Shown: piece after piece, positions 16,219 to 25,031 of the stretch
Layout of the letters: each line of letters begins with the position of its first letter
Position numbering within the stretch: position 1 is the first letter of the stretch
Program-made: the position numbers and the translations under genes
The notes under the pieces: model-generated
What the model was told of the DNA's origin: nothing
The model's input: only the letters and a program-made list of their open reading frames with translations
Database searches by the model: none
Assembly (NCBI GenBank): GCA_029255605.1
Contig: JANLJF010000085.1
Coordinates: 1-34,788 of the forward strand
Direction: 5' to 3'
DNA: 34,788 nt
Source of the DNA: Azovibrio restrictus
GTDB taxonomy: Bacteria; Bacteroidota; Bacteroidia; Chitinophagales; Chitinophagaceae

Positions 16219-17225
16219 GTGCCTTATTAGATTGGAAACATATCAGCTTTGCACACCCGTTGTACTTCGGGTTGCTGTTGCTCATACCTTTTATGCTATG
16301 GTGGCAGCAGCGCACCCGTAAGAAGGCAAATGCAGCGATGCGCCTCACTACACTATCGGGCATAGCATTTGTAAAGCCTACCTGGCGCGTACGTTTCAGG
16401 CCGGTGCTGACGGTGCTGCGCGTTATAGCTTTGGTGGCGCTGATAATAGCATTGGCACGCCCGCAGTCCAGCAATGTAACGGAGAATATAGATAGCGAAG
16501 GTGTCGACATCGTACTATCAATAGACGTATCGGGCAGTATGCTGGCAGAAGACCTGAAGCCCAACCGCATAGAAGCGGCCAAAAGAGTGGCAATGAACTT
16601 TGTGGACCAGCGCCCTACCGACCGCCTGGGCCTGGTTATCTTTTCCGGCGAAAGCTTTACACAGTGCCCCATCACGATAGACCATAATGTATTGAAGGAA
16701 CAGATAAGCCAGGTAAAGAGCGGCGTGCTGGTAGATGGTACGGCAATAGGCATGGGCCTTGCTACAGGGGTAGACCGCTTGCGCTATGCCAAAGGTAAAA
16801 GCCGTATCCTGATATTGCTGACGGATGGCGTGAATAACACCGGCCTTATCGACCCGATGACGGCATTGGAAATTGCTAAATCTTACAAGGTGCGGGTATA
16901 TACCATAGGCGTAGGTACAGAGGGGCAGGCGCCCTTCCCGGTGCAGACACCCTTTGGTATACAAAAGCAGATGGTACCCGTGCAGATAGATGAACCACTG
17001 CTGCGCAAAATAGCTACAGAAACAGGCGGTAAATATTTCCGCGCAGTCAACAATAGGTCGCTGGATGCGATATATAAGGAGATAGACACACTTGAAAAGA
17101 CCAAAATAGAGATAAGCTCTTACAAACATTATGCAGAGCTCTTCTTCCCGTTTGCACTGATGGCTGTTATTTGCCTGGTATTGGAAATGGTACTGCGCTA
17201 TACGGTGTTTCGTAGCATCACTTAA
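16215..17225 (+). CDS. VWA domain membrane protein (BatA-like)
   Basis: This 336-residue protein has two N-terminal membrane helices (about 17-30 and 63-81) and a VWA domain whose metal-ion-dependent adhesion site is D104-S106-S108 (DIVLSIDVSGSM). The site continues with RLGLVIFSGESFTQCP and ILLTDGVNNTG, and a C-terminal membrane helix lies at about 312-330. This is the BatA layout. It presumably displays the VWA domain on one face of the inner membrane with the BatD-like partner. The start overlaps the BatD-like stop by four bases. A BatB paralogue, often next, is absent because a convergent gene ends 5 bases downstream. Confidence 0.88.
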   Translation: MSALLDWKHISFAHPLYFGLLLLIPFMLWWQQRTRKKANAAMRLTTLSGIAFVKPTWRVRFRPVLTVLRVIALVALIIALARPQSSNVTENIDSEGVDIVLSIDVSGSMLAEDLKPNRIEAAKRVAMNFVDQRPTDRLGLVIFSGESFTQCPITIDHNVLKEQISQVKSGVLVDGTAIGMGLATGVDRLRYAKGKSRILILLTDGVNNTGLIDPMTALEIAKSYKVRVYTIGVGTEGQAPFPVQTPFGIQKQMVPVQIDEPLLRKIATETGGKYFRAVNNRSLDAIYKEIDTLEKTKIEISSYKHYAELFFPFALMAVICLVLEMVLRYTVFRSIT

Positions 17226-17230
17226 TGCTA

Positions 17231-18232
17231 CTAATAGTATGCCTGCATAAAGCTTATGGAATCCATGTATTGATAGGCTGTTCTGTATCGTCGTACTAAT
17301 GTGCTATCCTTCGCACTATAAAAATGGCTATTTATCAGCATGATTTCACAAACCCTTTTATACCAGTCGGTCATCTTTTGGTGCGAGTTGAAACGCTCAT
17401 ACATCATTTCATAGGGGTAGCTGTCCATATGCGCTGCCGATTGTGTGCTGACCCGTATATCCGCAGATAAAGGAATAAACCTTATATCATTATCATATAG
17501 GGCATCATGCATTTCTGCATAGCTGAGTACGGTGCTGCTATCCGATTTTTTAACGAAAAGCCGGTTGTTATCCATGTCTGCCAATATCCACTTTTTACTG
17601 GCAACATCATACACTTCTATCATACTGTGAGAATCATCATGGCCATTATGGGCCTGTTGTGTCACACCCTCTGCAATACGGGTCTGGTATCCGGCTTGCG
17701 CCAGCAGGTGCCTGGTATAGTCTACTATGCGGCTGCAGGTTAGGTATAATTTGCCGCTCATTGCTTTCTTCGTCCTTTGTTCATTGGTCAGCTTGTTGTC
17801 ATTTTCGCCATGGGTATGTATCCAGCATATGGCGCTAAGCAGGCTGTTCAGCTGATGCTTATATACAATAAACTGCTTTGCGCGCAGGTCTGTATATACA
17901 AACCGGTACAGGCCTTCGCGCTCCATATCTACAGTCTTATCGTCAATGTTGTATATGCCCGGTGCTATAATGAGTTGCTCCGGCAATGGCCGGGCAGTAC
18001 CCCTTCTTGTGACAAACGGTATATTCCCCGTACTGTCATAACAGAAGTAGGTTGAGTAGTTGTGGTCAATGACATTATTGGCAATGCCGTATGGAGGGGG
18101 CTTATTTTTTATCAGGCGGGAGCGGATATCTTTCCTGTAAGCATATACCAGCAGCATATTAATAGCAATGCTGCTAATGGCTACAAATAAGTATAGGCGC
18201 TTAGGGCTCATATGCCCTAAAATTAACCGCAT
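17231..18232 (-). CDS. Membrane-anchored transglutaminase-fold protein
   Basis: This 333-residue protein has one N-terminal membrane helix (about residues 12-31) and an extracytoplasmic domain. A transglutaminase-like (papain-fold) core is suggested by Cys166 in LYLTCSRIVDYTRHLLAQAGYQTRIAEG, His202 in DDSHSMIEVYDVASKKWILAD and Asp219 in ADMDNN, the order and spacing of a Cys-His-Asp triad. Family members act as proteases, amidases or cross-linking enzymes, so the activity here is unknown. ATG at 18232 is used; ATG at 18211 is an alternative that would trim seven residues before the basic KR. It converges on the Bat operon with a five-base gap. Confidence 0.72.
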   Translation of the reverse strand: MRLILGHMSPKRLYLFVAISSIAINMLLVYAYRKDIRSRLIKNKPPPYGIANNVIDHNYSTYFCYDSTGNIPFVTRRGTARPLPEQLIIAPGIYNIDDKTVDMEREGLYRFVYTDLRAKQFIVYKHQLNSLLSAICWIHTHGENDNKLTNEQRTKKAMSGKLYLTCSRIVDYTRHLLAQAGYQTRIAEGVTQQAHNGHDDSHSMIEVYDVASKKWILADMDNNRLFVKKSDSSTVLSYAEMHDALYDNDIRFIPLSADIRVSTQSAAHMDSYPYEMMYERFNSHQKMTDWYKRVCEIMLINSHFYSAKDSTLVRRYRTAYQYMDSISFMQAYY

Positions 18233-18295
18233 TTTAATCCATTGTCAATTAACTATGGGTTAATGACTCGTTTTTATTGACGAATGGAAATATGG

Positions 18296-20323
18296 CTATT
18301 TCATCGCCTCTCTTTCTTTTTGTAACTGAAACATTTTATCACGTAGCCTTGCAGCTTCCATAAAGTCGAGCTCTTTGGCAGCTTTTTCCATTTCTTTTTT
18401 GGTTTTGGCTATCAGCTTTTCCAGTTGTGCAGCCGTTTTATACTCTACACCTTCATCGGCAGCTATAGGTGCCAGCTCTTCATGCAGAGCATACTTATTA
18501 TTTTCATCATAGCCCTTTATCTCCAGTACCGATGTTTGTTTGAAAACTTCTTCTTTCGATTTGGTAACCGTGCGTGGCGTAATGCCGTGTTCTGTATTAT
18601 ATTTTATTTGTTTCTCCCTGCGGCGGTTGGTTTCATCTATGGTCTTCTGCATGCTCTCCGTCATCTTATCGGCATAAAAGATAACCAGGCCATCCACATT
18701 ACGTGCCGCACGTCCTGCCATCTGTGTCAGGGAGCGTTCATCCCTTAAGAAGCCTTCCTTGTCTGCATCCAGTATCGCCATCAGTGATACCTCCGGCAGG
18801 TCAAGCCCTTCACGCAGCAGGTTCACACCTACCAGCACATCTATATTGCCCAGGCGCAGGTCGCGCAGTATTTCTACGCGCTCCAGCGTATCTACTTCAC
18901 TATGTATATACTTACTGCGCACGTTTACACGTGCCAGGTATTTATCCAGTTCTTCGGCCATGCGCTTGGTAAGGGTGGTTACCAGCACGCGGTCGCCTTT
19001 CTTTACGCGTAGGTCTATCTCATCCAGCAGGTCGTCTATCTGGTTCATGCTGGGGCGTATTTCTATCGGCGGGTCCAGCAATCCTGTTGGACGAACGATT
19101 TGTTCTGCAAACACACCTTCACTTTGTTCCAGTTCATACTTACCCGGTGTAGCACTTACAAATACCGTTTGGTTCAGCAGTCCTTCAAATTCATGAAAGT
19201 TCAATGGCCTGTTGTCCAGCGCACTCGGCAACCGGAAGCCAAAATCCACCAGGTTCAGCTTACGGCTGCGGTCACCGCCATACATACCGCTTATTTGTGG
19301 TATGGTCACATGGCTTTCATCCACCACCAGCAAAAAATCATCAGGAAAATAATCTATCAGGCAGAAGGGGCGTGTGCCCGGCCTGCGCCTGTCCAGGAAG
19401 CGTGAATAGTTTTCTATACCACTGCAATAGCCCAGCTCCTGCATCATTTCCAGGTCATAGTTTACCCGCTCTTTTATGCGCTGTGCTTCCAGTGGTTTAT
19501 GGATGCTTTTAAAATATTCTACCTGTGCATGCAGTTCATCCTGTATTTCATGTACAATGCGTGCCATCTGGTCGCGCGGGGCTACATACAGGTTGGCCGG
19601 AAAGATGGCGGCATTCTGCATCGTGCCGATGCGTTTGCCGGTATCCACTTCAAAGCTTTCTATTTCCTCTACCTCATCGCCAAAGAAGGTAACGCGGTAT
19701 CCGTAATCCACATATGGCAGGTTAATATCTACTGTATCGCCCTGCACCCGGAAAGTTCCGCGTGTAAATTCCCCCTGGCTGCGATTGTATAAACCATTCA
19801 CCAGCCGGTGAAGGAATTGGTTACGACCTATGTTATCCCCCTGGTTGAAACGGATGATACCTGCCGCATAATCAGTTGGGTTGCCCATACCATATATACA
19901 GCTTACCGATGCTACTACTATTATATCCCTGCGTCCGCTCAGCAGGCTGCTAGTGGCACGCAGGCGTAGTTTTTCCAGTTCTTCATTGATGCTCAGGTCT
20001 TTCTCTATATAAGTATCGCTGGTAGGTATATATGCTTCCGGTTGGTAATAATCATAGTAGCTCACAAAATACTCCACCGCATTGTTGGGGAAAAACTGGC
20101 GAAACTCACCATATAGCTGCGCTACCAGTGTTTTATTATGCGTCAGTACTAGCGTAGGTTTTTGCACTTCCTGTATCACATTGGCCATGGTAAATGTTTT
20201 ACCCGAGCCGGTTACCCCCAATAGTGTCTGAAAACGTTCTCCTTCGTTGATTCCTTTGGTCAGTTCTGCAATGGCGGTAGGTTGGTCGCCTGCTGGTGAA
20301 TATGGTCGCTCTATCTGGAACAT
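18296..20323 (-). CDS. uvrB: Excinuclease ABC subunit B
   Basis: This 675-residue UvrB is the damage-verifying helicase-like subunit of nucleotide excision repair. It is full length and intact. It has Walker A GVTGSGKT at about 36-43, the beta-hairpin region YYDYYQPEAYIPTSDTYIEKD, the Walker B-like VDESHVT, helicase motif VNLLREGLDLPEVSL and motif VI QMAGRAARN. The C-terminal UVR motif (about 635-670, KKEMEKAAKELDFMEAARLRDKMFQLQ) binds UvrC. It is transcribed alone and divergent from the PAS-domain gene. The start MFQIERPYSPAGDQP matches the family exactly. Confidence 0.98.
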   Translation of the reverse strand: MFQIERPYSPAGDQPTAIAELTKGINEGERFQTLLGVTGSGKTFTMANVIQEVQKPTLVLTHNKTLVAQLYGEFRQFFPNNAVEYFVSYYDYYQPEAYIPTSDTYIEKDLSINEELEKLRLRATSSLLSGRRDIIVVASVSCIYGMGNPTDYAAGIIRFNQGDNIGRNQFLHRLVNGLYNRSQGEFTRGTFRVQGDTVDINLPYVDYGYRVTFFGDEVEEIESFEVDTGKRIGTMQNAAIFPANLYVAPRDQMARIVHEIQDELHAQVEYFKSIHKPLEAQRIKERVNYDLEMMQELGYCSGIENYSRFLDRRRPGTRPFCLIDYFPDDFLLVVDESHVTIPQISGMYGGDRSRKLNLVDFGFRLPSALDNRPLNFHEFEGLLNQTVFVSATPGKYELEQSEGVFAEQIVRPTGLLDPPIEIRPSMNQIDDLLDEIDLRVKKGDRVLVTTLTKRMAEELDKYLARVNVRSKYIHSEVDTLERVEILRDLRLGNIDVLVGVNLLREGLDLPEVSLMAILDADKEGFLRDERSLTQMAGRAARNVDGLVIFYADKMTESMQKTIDETNRRREKQIKYNTEHGITPRTVTKSKEEVFKQTSVLEIKGYDENNKYALHEELAPIAADEGVEYKTAAQLEKLIAKTKKEMEKAAKELDFMEAARLRDKMFQLQKEREAMK

Positions 20324-20523
20324 ATCCTAAAGTTCGGGATTTTCAAATTGCGGGCAAGCTATTGTTCTAACCTCATAATAATGACTACAAACAGCAATTC
20401 TGGTATGAATACGTATATAAATGGGGTGAATCATGATTCTGGTTATTTTTAAATAATGTTTAATGAATGAATTTTGTAACATATTTTTATTAAACGATAC
20501 CCCCGATATTATTTGGATAATTG

Positions 20524-22818
20524 ATGAATGCAAAACTGCGTGAGGCGCGTGAACTCCTACATGATTCGGAGGAAAAATATCGCAATCTCTTTAATTACTG
20601 TCCTACCCCCATGTGGATTTACGATCTGGAAACACTTTGCTTTCTGGATGTAAATGAAGCGGCTGTCCGGGGCTATGGCTATACCCGCGATGAGTTTTTA
20701 AGTATGACCATTGCAGAGATACGCCCCAAAGAAGATGTAGTCCTGGTAAAGACAGCTATAGACCGTGTAAAGCAGAATATCCAAAACTTTAATCAAGGGT
20801 TTTTCCGGCATCGCAAAAAAAACGGGGAACTTATACAGGTAAAAATTGAAAGCAGCAGCATCTCTTTTGATAGCAAATGGGCGCAACTGGTGCTGGCAAC
20901 AGATATTACGGCCGAAGTAGAAGCAAACAGAAAACTTAAAACAGCCCAGGAAATAGCAGCACTTGGGTATTGGAGCCAGAATTTATTGGATGGGTCTATG
21001 CATTGGTCGGATGAAGTGTATGGAATTTTTGAAGTTGACCCCGAATCTTTTGAGCTCACCTTTGAAAACCTGGTTAATAAGTTTCATCCTGATGACCGGC
21101 ATGTGTTGTTTGCAGACCCGGATACGCTGCTGAAGGGCAATGAATATTATGAAAATGAACATCGCATTTTATCGCATACAGGCAAGCCCAAATGGATATA
21201 TGAGCGTATCCGCGTGGTAAGGGATGCCAATGGCAAACCTGTGAAAATAGAAGGTGTTACATTAGATATAGATAAGCGTAAGCAAGCAGAGTTAGAGATA
21301 AAACGAAAAAATCAATTATTGCAGGCCACCCACGCATTTGCCTCCAAACTGCTCATGCATAATGACTGGATTACAGCTATTAAGGAATCATTTAACATCA
21401 TAGGGGAAACCGTTTCGGTAGAGGATATATATTATTTCGAGAACCATGTGCATCCCGATACCAGCGAGCGCCTGACAAGTCAGCGTATCAACTGGAGAAA
21501 TGACGGCACTGTTGTATTGGACGATCCTGCTTTCCAGAATATACCATTTAGTGTATTTGGTAGTTTCCAAACTTTATCAACCGGGAAACCATTTCACAGC
21601 ATTGTGAGCCAACTGCCCGAGGGCCCGTTGAAAACTACATTGGCAGCGCAGCATATCAAGTCATTACTGGCCCTTCCCGTATTTGTAAATAACGTATTTC
21701 ACGGATTTATTGGTTTTAATGACACCAAAAGTGAGCGTAGTTGGCAGGAAGATGAAGTGAGTTTTCTGGATACGTTGGCATTTAACCTGGCAACCACTAT
21801 TGAAAAACGAAAGGTTGAAAATGAGGTGCGGAAAAGCAGGGAACAATTCCAGTCGGTAATTAATAACCTGCCCGGTATTACATATCGTTGCCTGCCCGAT
21901 AAGGACTGGACAATGACATTCCTTAGTGATGAGGTAGAACGGATGATTGGTTACACCGCGGCAGACTTTATTAATAACAAAGCCAGGTCTTTTGCAAGCA
22001 TCATTCATCCGGATGACTTGCCGATTACTTATAGCATTCTCAAAAAGATCAAAAGGAAAGAACCATTTGAACTGGAGTATAGAATGGTGTGCAAAAACGG
22101 AGATATAGTATGGGTAAAAGAAAATGGCAGGGGCATTTTTGATGACAATGATAATCTTATTTATATAGATGGTGTTATTATTGATATAACAACTAATAAA
22201 CAGCAGCAGGAAGCTTTAAGAGCTAGTAACGAACGTTTTGAACTGGTGCTGAAAGCTACAGGGGAGGCGATTGTAGACTGGGATATTGAAAAGGATATAG
22301 CGATATGGGGCGATGGTTTCCGCCAACTGTTCGGTTACAATTTGGATGTTTATGATAATCATCTTTGGTCTCGAAATATACATCCGCACGACAAAGAACG
22401 TGTAATGGCTAAGCTGCAGGAGACAATACAAGACCCTGCACAATTTTTCTTTTTTGCAGAATTCCGTTACCTGAAAGCAAATGGCAATATAGCCCATGTG
22501 CAGCACCGGGGCATCTTTGTTCGCGATGCATCAGGCAAAGCTATCCGGGCAATTGGTTCTATGACAGATATTACAAACCTGGTAGAACATACCAGGAAGG
22601 TGGAAGAACAAAATGATGTATTGAAAGAGATAGCCTGGACACAATCGCATGTGGTACGTGCACCGCTTGCCAGTTTGATGGGTTTGCTGGAACTGATGAA
22701 AAATCGCGAATGCATGAACCTTGACGAGAAAGAATTGCTTGAAAAACTGGATGTAGCCGCCGATGAACTGGATACCGTCATTCACAGAATAGTGCAAACT
22801 ACAGAACATATTCTATAA
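20524..22818 (+). CDS. Multi-PAS/GAF sensor protein ending in a DHp-like stub without an ATPase domain
   Basis: This 764-residue cytoplasmic protein has a short coiled lead, PAS (about 18-132), PAS_3-type (about 142-253), GAF (about 262-430), PAS (about 440-557) and PAS (about 570-687) domains. A helical C-terminus at about 696-764 contains AWTQSHVVRAPLASLMGLLELM. SHVVRAPL resembles the histidine-kinase H-box (His at about 709, H-x-x-R-x-P-L), but the protein stops 55 residues later with no N, G1, F or G2 boxes, so there is no catalytic domain. It may be a phospho-acceptor or a dimerising sensor for another kinase. No kinase or receiver gene is adjacent. ATG at 20524 is used; a TTG directly precedes it. 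Confidence 0.88.
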   Translation: MNAKLREARELLHDSEEKYRNLFNYCPTPMWIYDLETLCFLDVNEAAVRGYGYTRDEFLSMTIAEIRPKEDVVLVKTAIDRVKQNIQNFNQGFFRHRKKNGELIQVKIESSSISFDSKWAQLVLATDITAEVEANRKLKTAQEIAALGYWSQNLLDGSMHWSDEVYGIFEVDPESFELTFENLVNKFHPDDRHVLFADPDTLLKGNEYYENEHRILSHTGKPKWIYERIRVVRDANGKPVKIEGVTLDIDKRKQAELEIKRKNQLLQATHAFASKLLMHNDWITAIKESFNIIGETVSVEDIYYFENHVHPDTSERLTSQRINWRNDGTVVLDDPAFQNIPFSVFGSFQTLSTGKPFHSIVSQLPEGPLKTTLAAQHIKSLLALPVFVNNVFHGFIGFNDTKSERSWQEDEVSFLDTLAFNLATTIEKRKVENEVRKSREQFQSVINNLPGITYRCLPDKDWTMTFLSDEVERMIGYTAADFINNKARSFASIIHPDDLPITYSILKKIKRKEPFELEYRMVCKNGDIVWVKENGRGIFDDNDNLIYIDGVIIDITTNKQQQEALRASNERFELVLKATGEAIVDWDIEKDIAIWGDGFRQLFGYNLDVYDNHLWSRNIHPHDKERVMAKLQETIQDPAQFFFFAEFRYLKANGNIAHVQHRGIFVRDASGKAIRAIGSMTDITNLVEHTRKVEEQNDVLKEIAWTQSHVVRAPLASLMGLLELMKNRECMNLDEKELLEKLDVAADELDTVIHRIVQTTEHIL

Positions 22819-23047
22819 CAGGCAGGTGCAAAAGCCGAAGTATTTTATAATTTGATTATACTATATTATTTTGTAAATTTGCTATGTAAAATATAGCCCG
22901 ATGAGATGGATAAAACATTTGCGCCCGCGTCACAATTGTTGTTTGTTTCCATTTGTTGCAAAAAACAAAAAGTAGAAAAAACACAACAAAACACAACAAA
23001 AAATGCCCCGTATTACTACGAGGCATCTGGTAATAAGGAATGTATCT
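22819..23047. other. A+T-rich intergenic region with terminator
   Basis: These 229 bases separate the PAS gene from the convergent secreted-protein gene. The region holds a hairpin (23003-23026) and, beside it, two direct copies of ACACAACAAA at 22981-23000. An ORF at 22906-23097 runs through it but has no family features, and it crosses the hairpin and the end of the opposite gene, so it is not called. Confidence 0.5.
23003..23026 (-). terminator. Probable intrinsic terminator for the secreted Cys-rich protein gene
   Basis: A ten-base arm on each side, with one mismatch (C23008 opposite A23021), forms ATGCC...GTA paired with TAC...GGCAT around a four-base loop. Read on the minus strand the stem is followed by TTTTTT and further T-rich sequence, as in an intrinsic terminator. 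It lies 22 bases beyond the stop at 23048. Confidence 0.7.
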
Positions 23048-23509
23048 CTAAGGATAAATGTCTACTTGAGCATCACCGGTTACATTGTTCCAGGTAACCC
23101 TTATGTTGAACTGCGCACATCCGCCGCTGCAGGCATTGTCTATCAATACACATCCGCCTGCAAATGAACCGCCAACACAATTGCCGTTTGAAAGGGTGAT
23201 AACCGTGCCTGAACAGCCGCCACCGCCGGGTACCCAATTGCAGATATTACCTACGCGGCCATATTGCCAGTAATACGTTACACTACTGTTCCACCCCGGC
23301 AGGGTAGTAGCATCTACAACAGTGGTACCGGGTGTAAAGGTAGTGCTGCCGCTGGTGGATACGCCCGTACTGGGGTCGCAGGCAAGGTCTCGGCAATACA
23401 TATCTGCAAATGCATTGCAACTGGTGTAGTTATTAACGGTCAGGTAAGGCTGTGCTTGTGCAGCAATGGTGGTAAGAATGGCAATAGCCATAAATAATAA
23501 ACGTTTCAT
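23048..23509 (-). CDS. Small secreted cysteine-rich protein
   Basis: This 153-residue protein has a clear Sec signal peptide (MKRLLFMAIAILTTIAAQAQ). The mature part of about 133 residues contains nine cysteines and many Gly, Ser, Thr and Asn residues, including GGGGCSG, NGNCVGGSFAGGC and DNACSGGC, then a beta-type end NIRVTWNNVTGDAQVDIYP. An odd number of cysteines leaves one unpaired or bound to something else. No family was recognised. It lacks a C-terminal sorting domain, so it is probably periplasmic or released. It is a single-gene unit with its own terminator. Confidence 0.72.
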   Translation of the reverse strand: MKRLLFMAIAILTTIAAQAQPYLTVNNYTSCNAFADMYCRDLACDPSTGVSTSGSTTFTPGTTVVDATTLPGWNSSVTYYWQYGRVGNICNWVPGGGGCSGTVITLSNGNCVGGSFAGGCVLIDNACSGGCAQFNIRVTWNNVTGDAQVDIYP

Positions 23510-23685
23510 GATAATAAATTTTAAAGGTGAAGTATGAAATTACAAACGGCAGAACACATTGTCAATACTTTTCATAAGTAGTTAGCTATCAGCGGCTGTG
23601 CTGATAATGATCATATGTATGGCGATATAAGCCGGATACTTTTATGGTTCATTTATGCGGCTTTTTATATTGCTAATAGCACTGC
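23510..23685. other. Divergent intergenic region with a small hairpin
   Basis: These 176 bases lie between two divergent genes. A perfect 7-bp inverted repeat (TATCAGC at 23587-23593 and GCTGATA at 23600-23606, six-base loop) has no T-run beside it, so it is more likely an operator or chance than a terminator. No match to TAnnTTTG was found on either strand. Confidence 0.35.
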
Positions 23686-24762
23686 ATGCAGATAGCTGTA
23701 GTACCGGCAAAAGCTGGCGGACTTATCGGTAAATCGGCCATTGCTACCGGGTCAAGGCTCACGACGGTATTTAAAGCACTCTGGCTTTTTGCTTTTGTCC
23801 TGTTCGCTTTTACAGCCGTTGTGTACTGGTTGCATATGGATTGGTGGTGGATGCTTGCAGTAGTGCCAATCATATTGTCTCAAGTACTGATAATATTATG
23901 GTGGCCTGTAGCCAAAGCAGGTACTTTGGTTAATGTATTGATTTTGCTGGTTAGCATTACCGCCTTAGGGCAATGGCAGTTTTTTAAAACAGCAGGTAAT
24001 GAAACCAAGGCGATTCTACGTAATGCAAGCAATAGCAATGCTGTAGTTACGGAGCAGATGCTTAAAGGCTTACCGCTATGTGTACAAAAATGGCTGAAGC
24101 AATCGGGCACTATTGGTAAGCCGCTCGTGCATAAAGTGTACCTTAAACAGAAGGGCTACATGCGGATAAAACCCGGCGGCAAATGGTTGCCCGTGCACGC
24201 TGAACAATATTTTAATATCAATGAGCCTGCTTTTGTATGGACGGTAAAAGTCAATACGGATCCTGGGATGGTAATGACAGGCCGCGATAAGTTTAAGGAT
24301 GGCAACGGCCATATGCTCATTAAGCTGTATGGTCTTTTCACAATAGTGGATGACAAAAGCAGTAAAATAGATCAAGGGGCAATGTTGCGGTATATGGGAG
24401 AAATATGTTGGTTCCCGTCCGCTGCGTTACAGCCCTATTTTCAATGGCGGGAAATTGATAGCTGCCATGCCGGGCTTACTATGCAATACAGGCAGGTAAC
24501 CGCATCGGCCATTTTCAGTTTCGATAATAGCGGCAGGGTTGTGGCGGTAGAGGCTATGCGCTATATGGGTGGCGGCCCTGATGCACAGAAGGAAAAATGG
24601 ATAATTCCCGCGCGTAATTACAGCAGTTTCAATGGCATATCTGTAATGTCAGAAGGCGATGCTATCTGGCAACTGAAAGAGGGTGACTATAATTATTATC
24701 GATGGCAGGTGACGGATATAAAATATGATGCACAAATACCTGCCGCTGCATTTCATTTGTAA
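23686..24762 (+). CDS. DUF6544 family membrane protein
   Basis: This 358-residue protein has three N-terminal membrane helices (about 27-46, 52-70 and 78-94) followed by a globular region resembling DUF6544. That region has LPLCVQKWLKQSGTIGKPLVHKV, GKWLPVHAEQYFNINEPAFVW, GRDKFKDGNGHMLIKLYGLFTIVD, DQGAMLRYMGEICWFPSA and a C-terminal W-rich region. The biochemical role of the family is not established. ATG at 23686 gives a complete N-terminus. A small membrane protein gene follows after a short gap and may be co-transcribed. Confidence 0.78.
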   Translation: MQIAVVPAKAGGLIGKSAIATGSRLTTVFKALWLFAFVLFAFTAVVYWLHMDWWWMLAVVPIILSQVLIILWWPVAKAGTLVNVLILLVSITALGQWQFFKTAGNETKAILRNASNSNAVVTEQMLKGLPLCVQKWLKQSGTIGKPLVHKVYLKQKGYMRIKPGGKWLPVHAEQYFNINEPAFVWTVKVNTDPGMVMTGRDKFKDGNGHMLIKLYGLFTIVDDKSSKIDQGAMLRYMGEICWFPSAALQPYFQWREIDSCHAGLTMQYRQVTASAIFSFDNSGRVVAVEAMRYMGGGPDAQKEKWIIPARNYSSFNGISVMSEGDAIWQLKEGDYNYYRWQVTDIKYDAQIPAAAFHL

Positions 24763-24818
24763 AAGCTGTGTTCTGGCACATTCTTTATAAGATAGTGATA
24801 GACCAAACATGGTTTTTT

Positions 24819-25031
24819 ATGGAAAAGCGCATATTCGGCATTATACTTACAATATTGGGTATAGTAGGGCTTATAATGGCGGCCAACGATTTTATAAACA
24901 CAGGCGGTAATGCCCGCGATGTAAAAACAATAGCCGTCTACGGTATATTAGGTGCTGTATTCTTTTTTGCGGGCATTGGCCTGATACGCAGTACAAAAGA
25001 TGTAAAAGGCCGAGGGGAAGAAGTAAGTTAA
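24819..25031 (+). CDS. Small two-helix membrane protein
   Basis: This 70-residue protein starts MEKRIFGIILTILGIVGLIMAA and has hydrophobic helices at about 5-21 and 38-53, separated by NDFINTGGNARDVKT, with a charged C-terminus. The ATG at 24819 is chosen over an in-frame GTG at 24768 because it gives a compact membrane protein with a basic N-terminal cap. Similar short proteins are common in Bacteroidota and lack known function. Its stop codon directly abuts the stop of the convergent TerB-like gene, with no spacer. Confidence 0.68.
   Translation: MEKRIFGIILTILGIVGLIMAANDFINTGGNARDVKTIAVYGILGAVFFFAGIGLIRSTKDVKGRGEEVS

Noticed and set aside
16518-17129. 203-codon antisense ORF within the VWA gene
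   Set aside because: The sense frame has a complete VWA domain. The antisense product is aromatic/Cys/His-rich with no motif, as expected of a shadow frame.
22906-23097. 63-codon + strand ORF after the PAS gene
   Set aside because: It runs through the terminator hairpin and into the 3' end of the opposite secreted-protein gene and has no domain or start signal.
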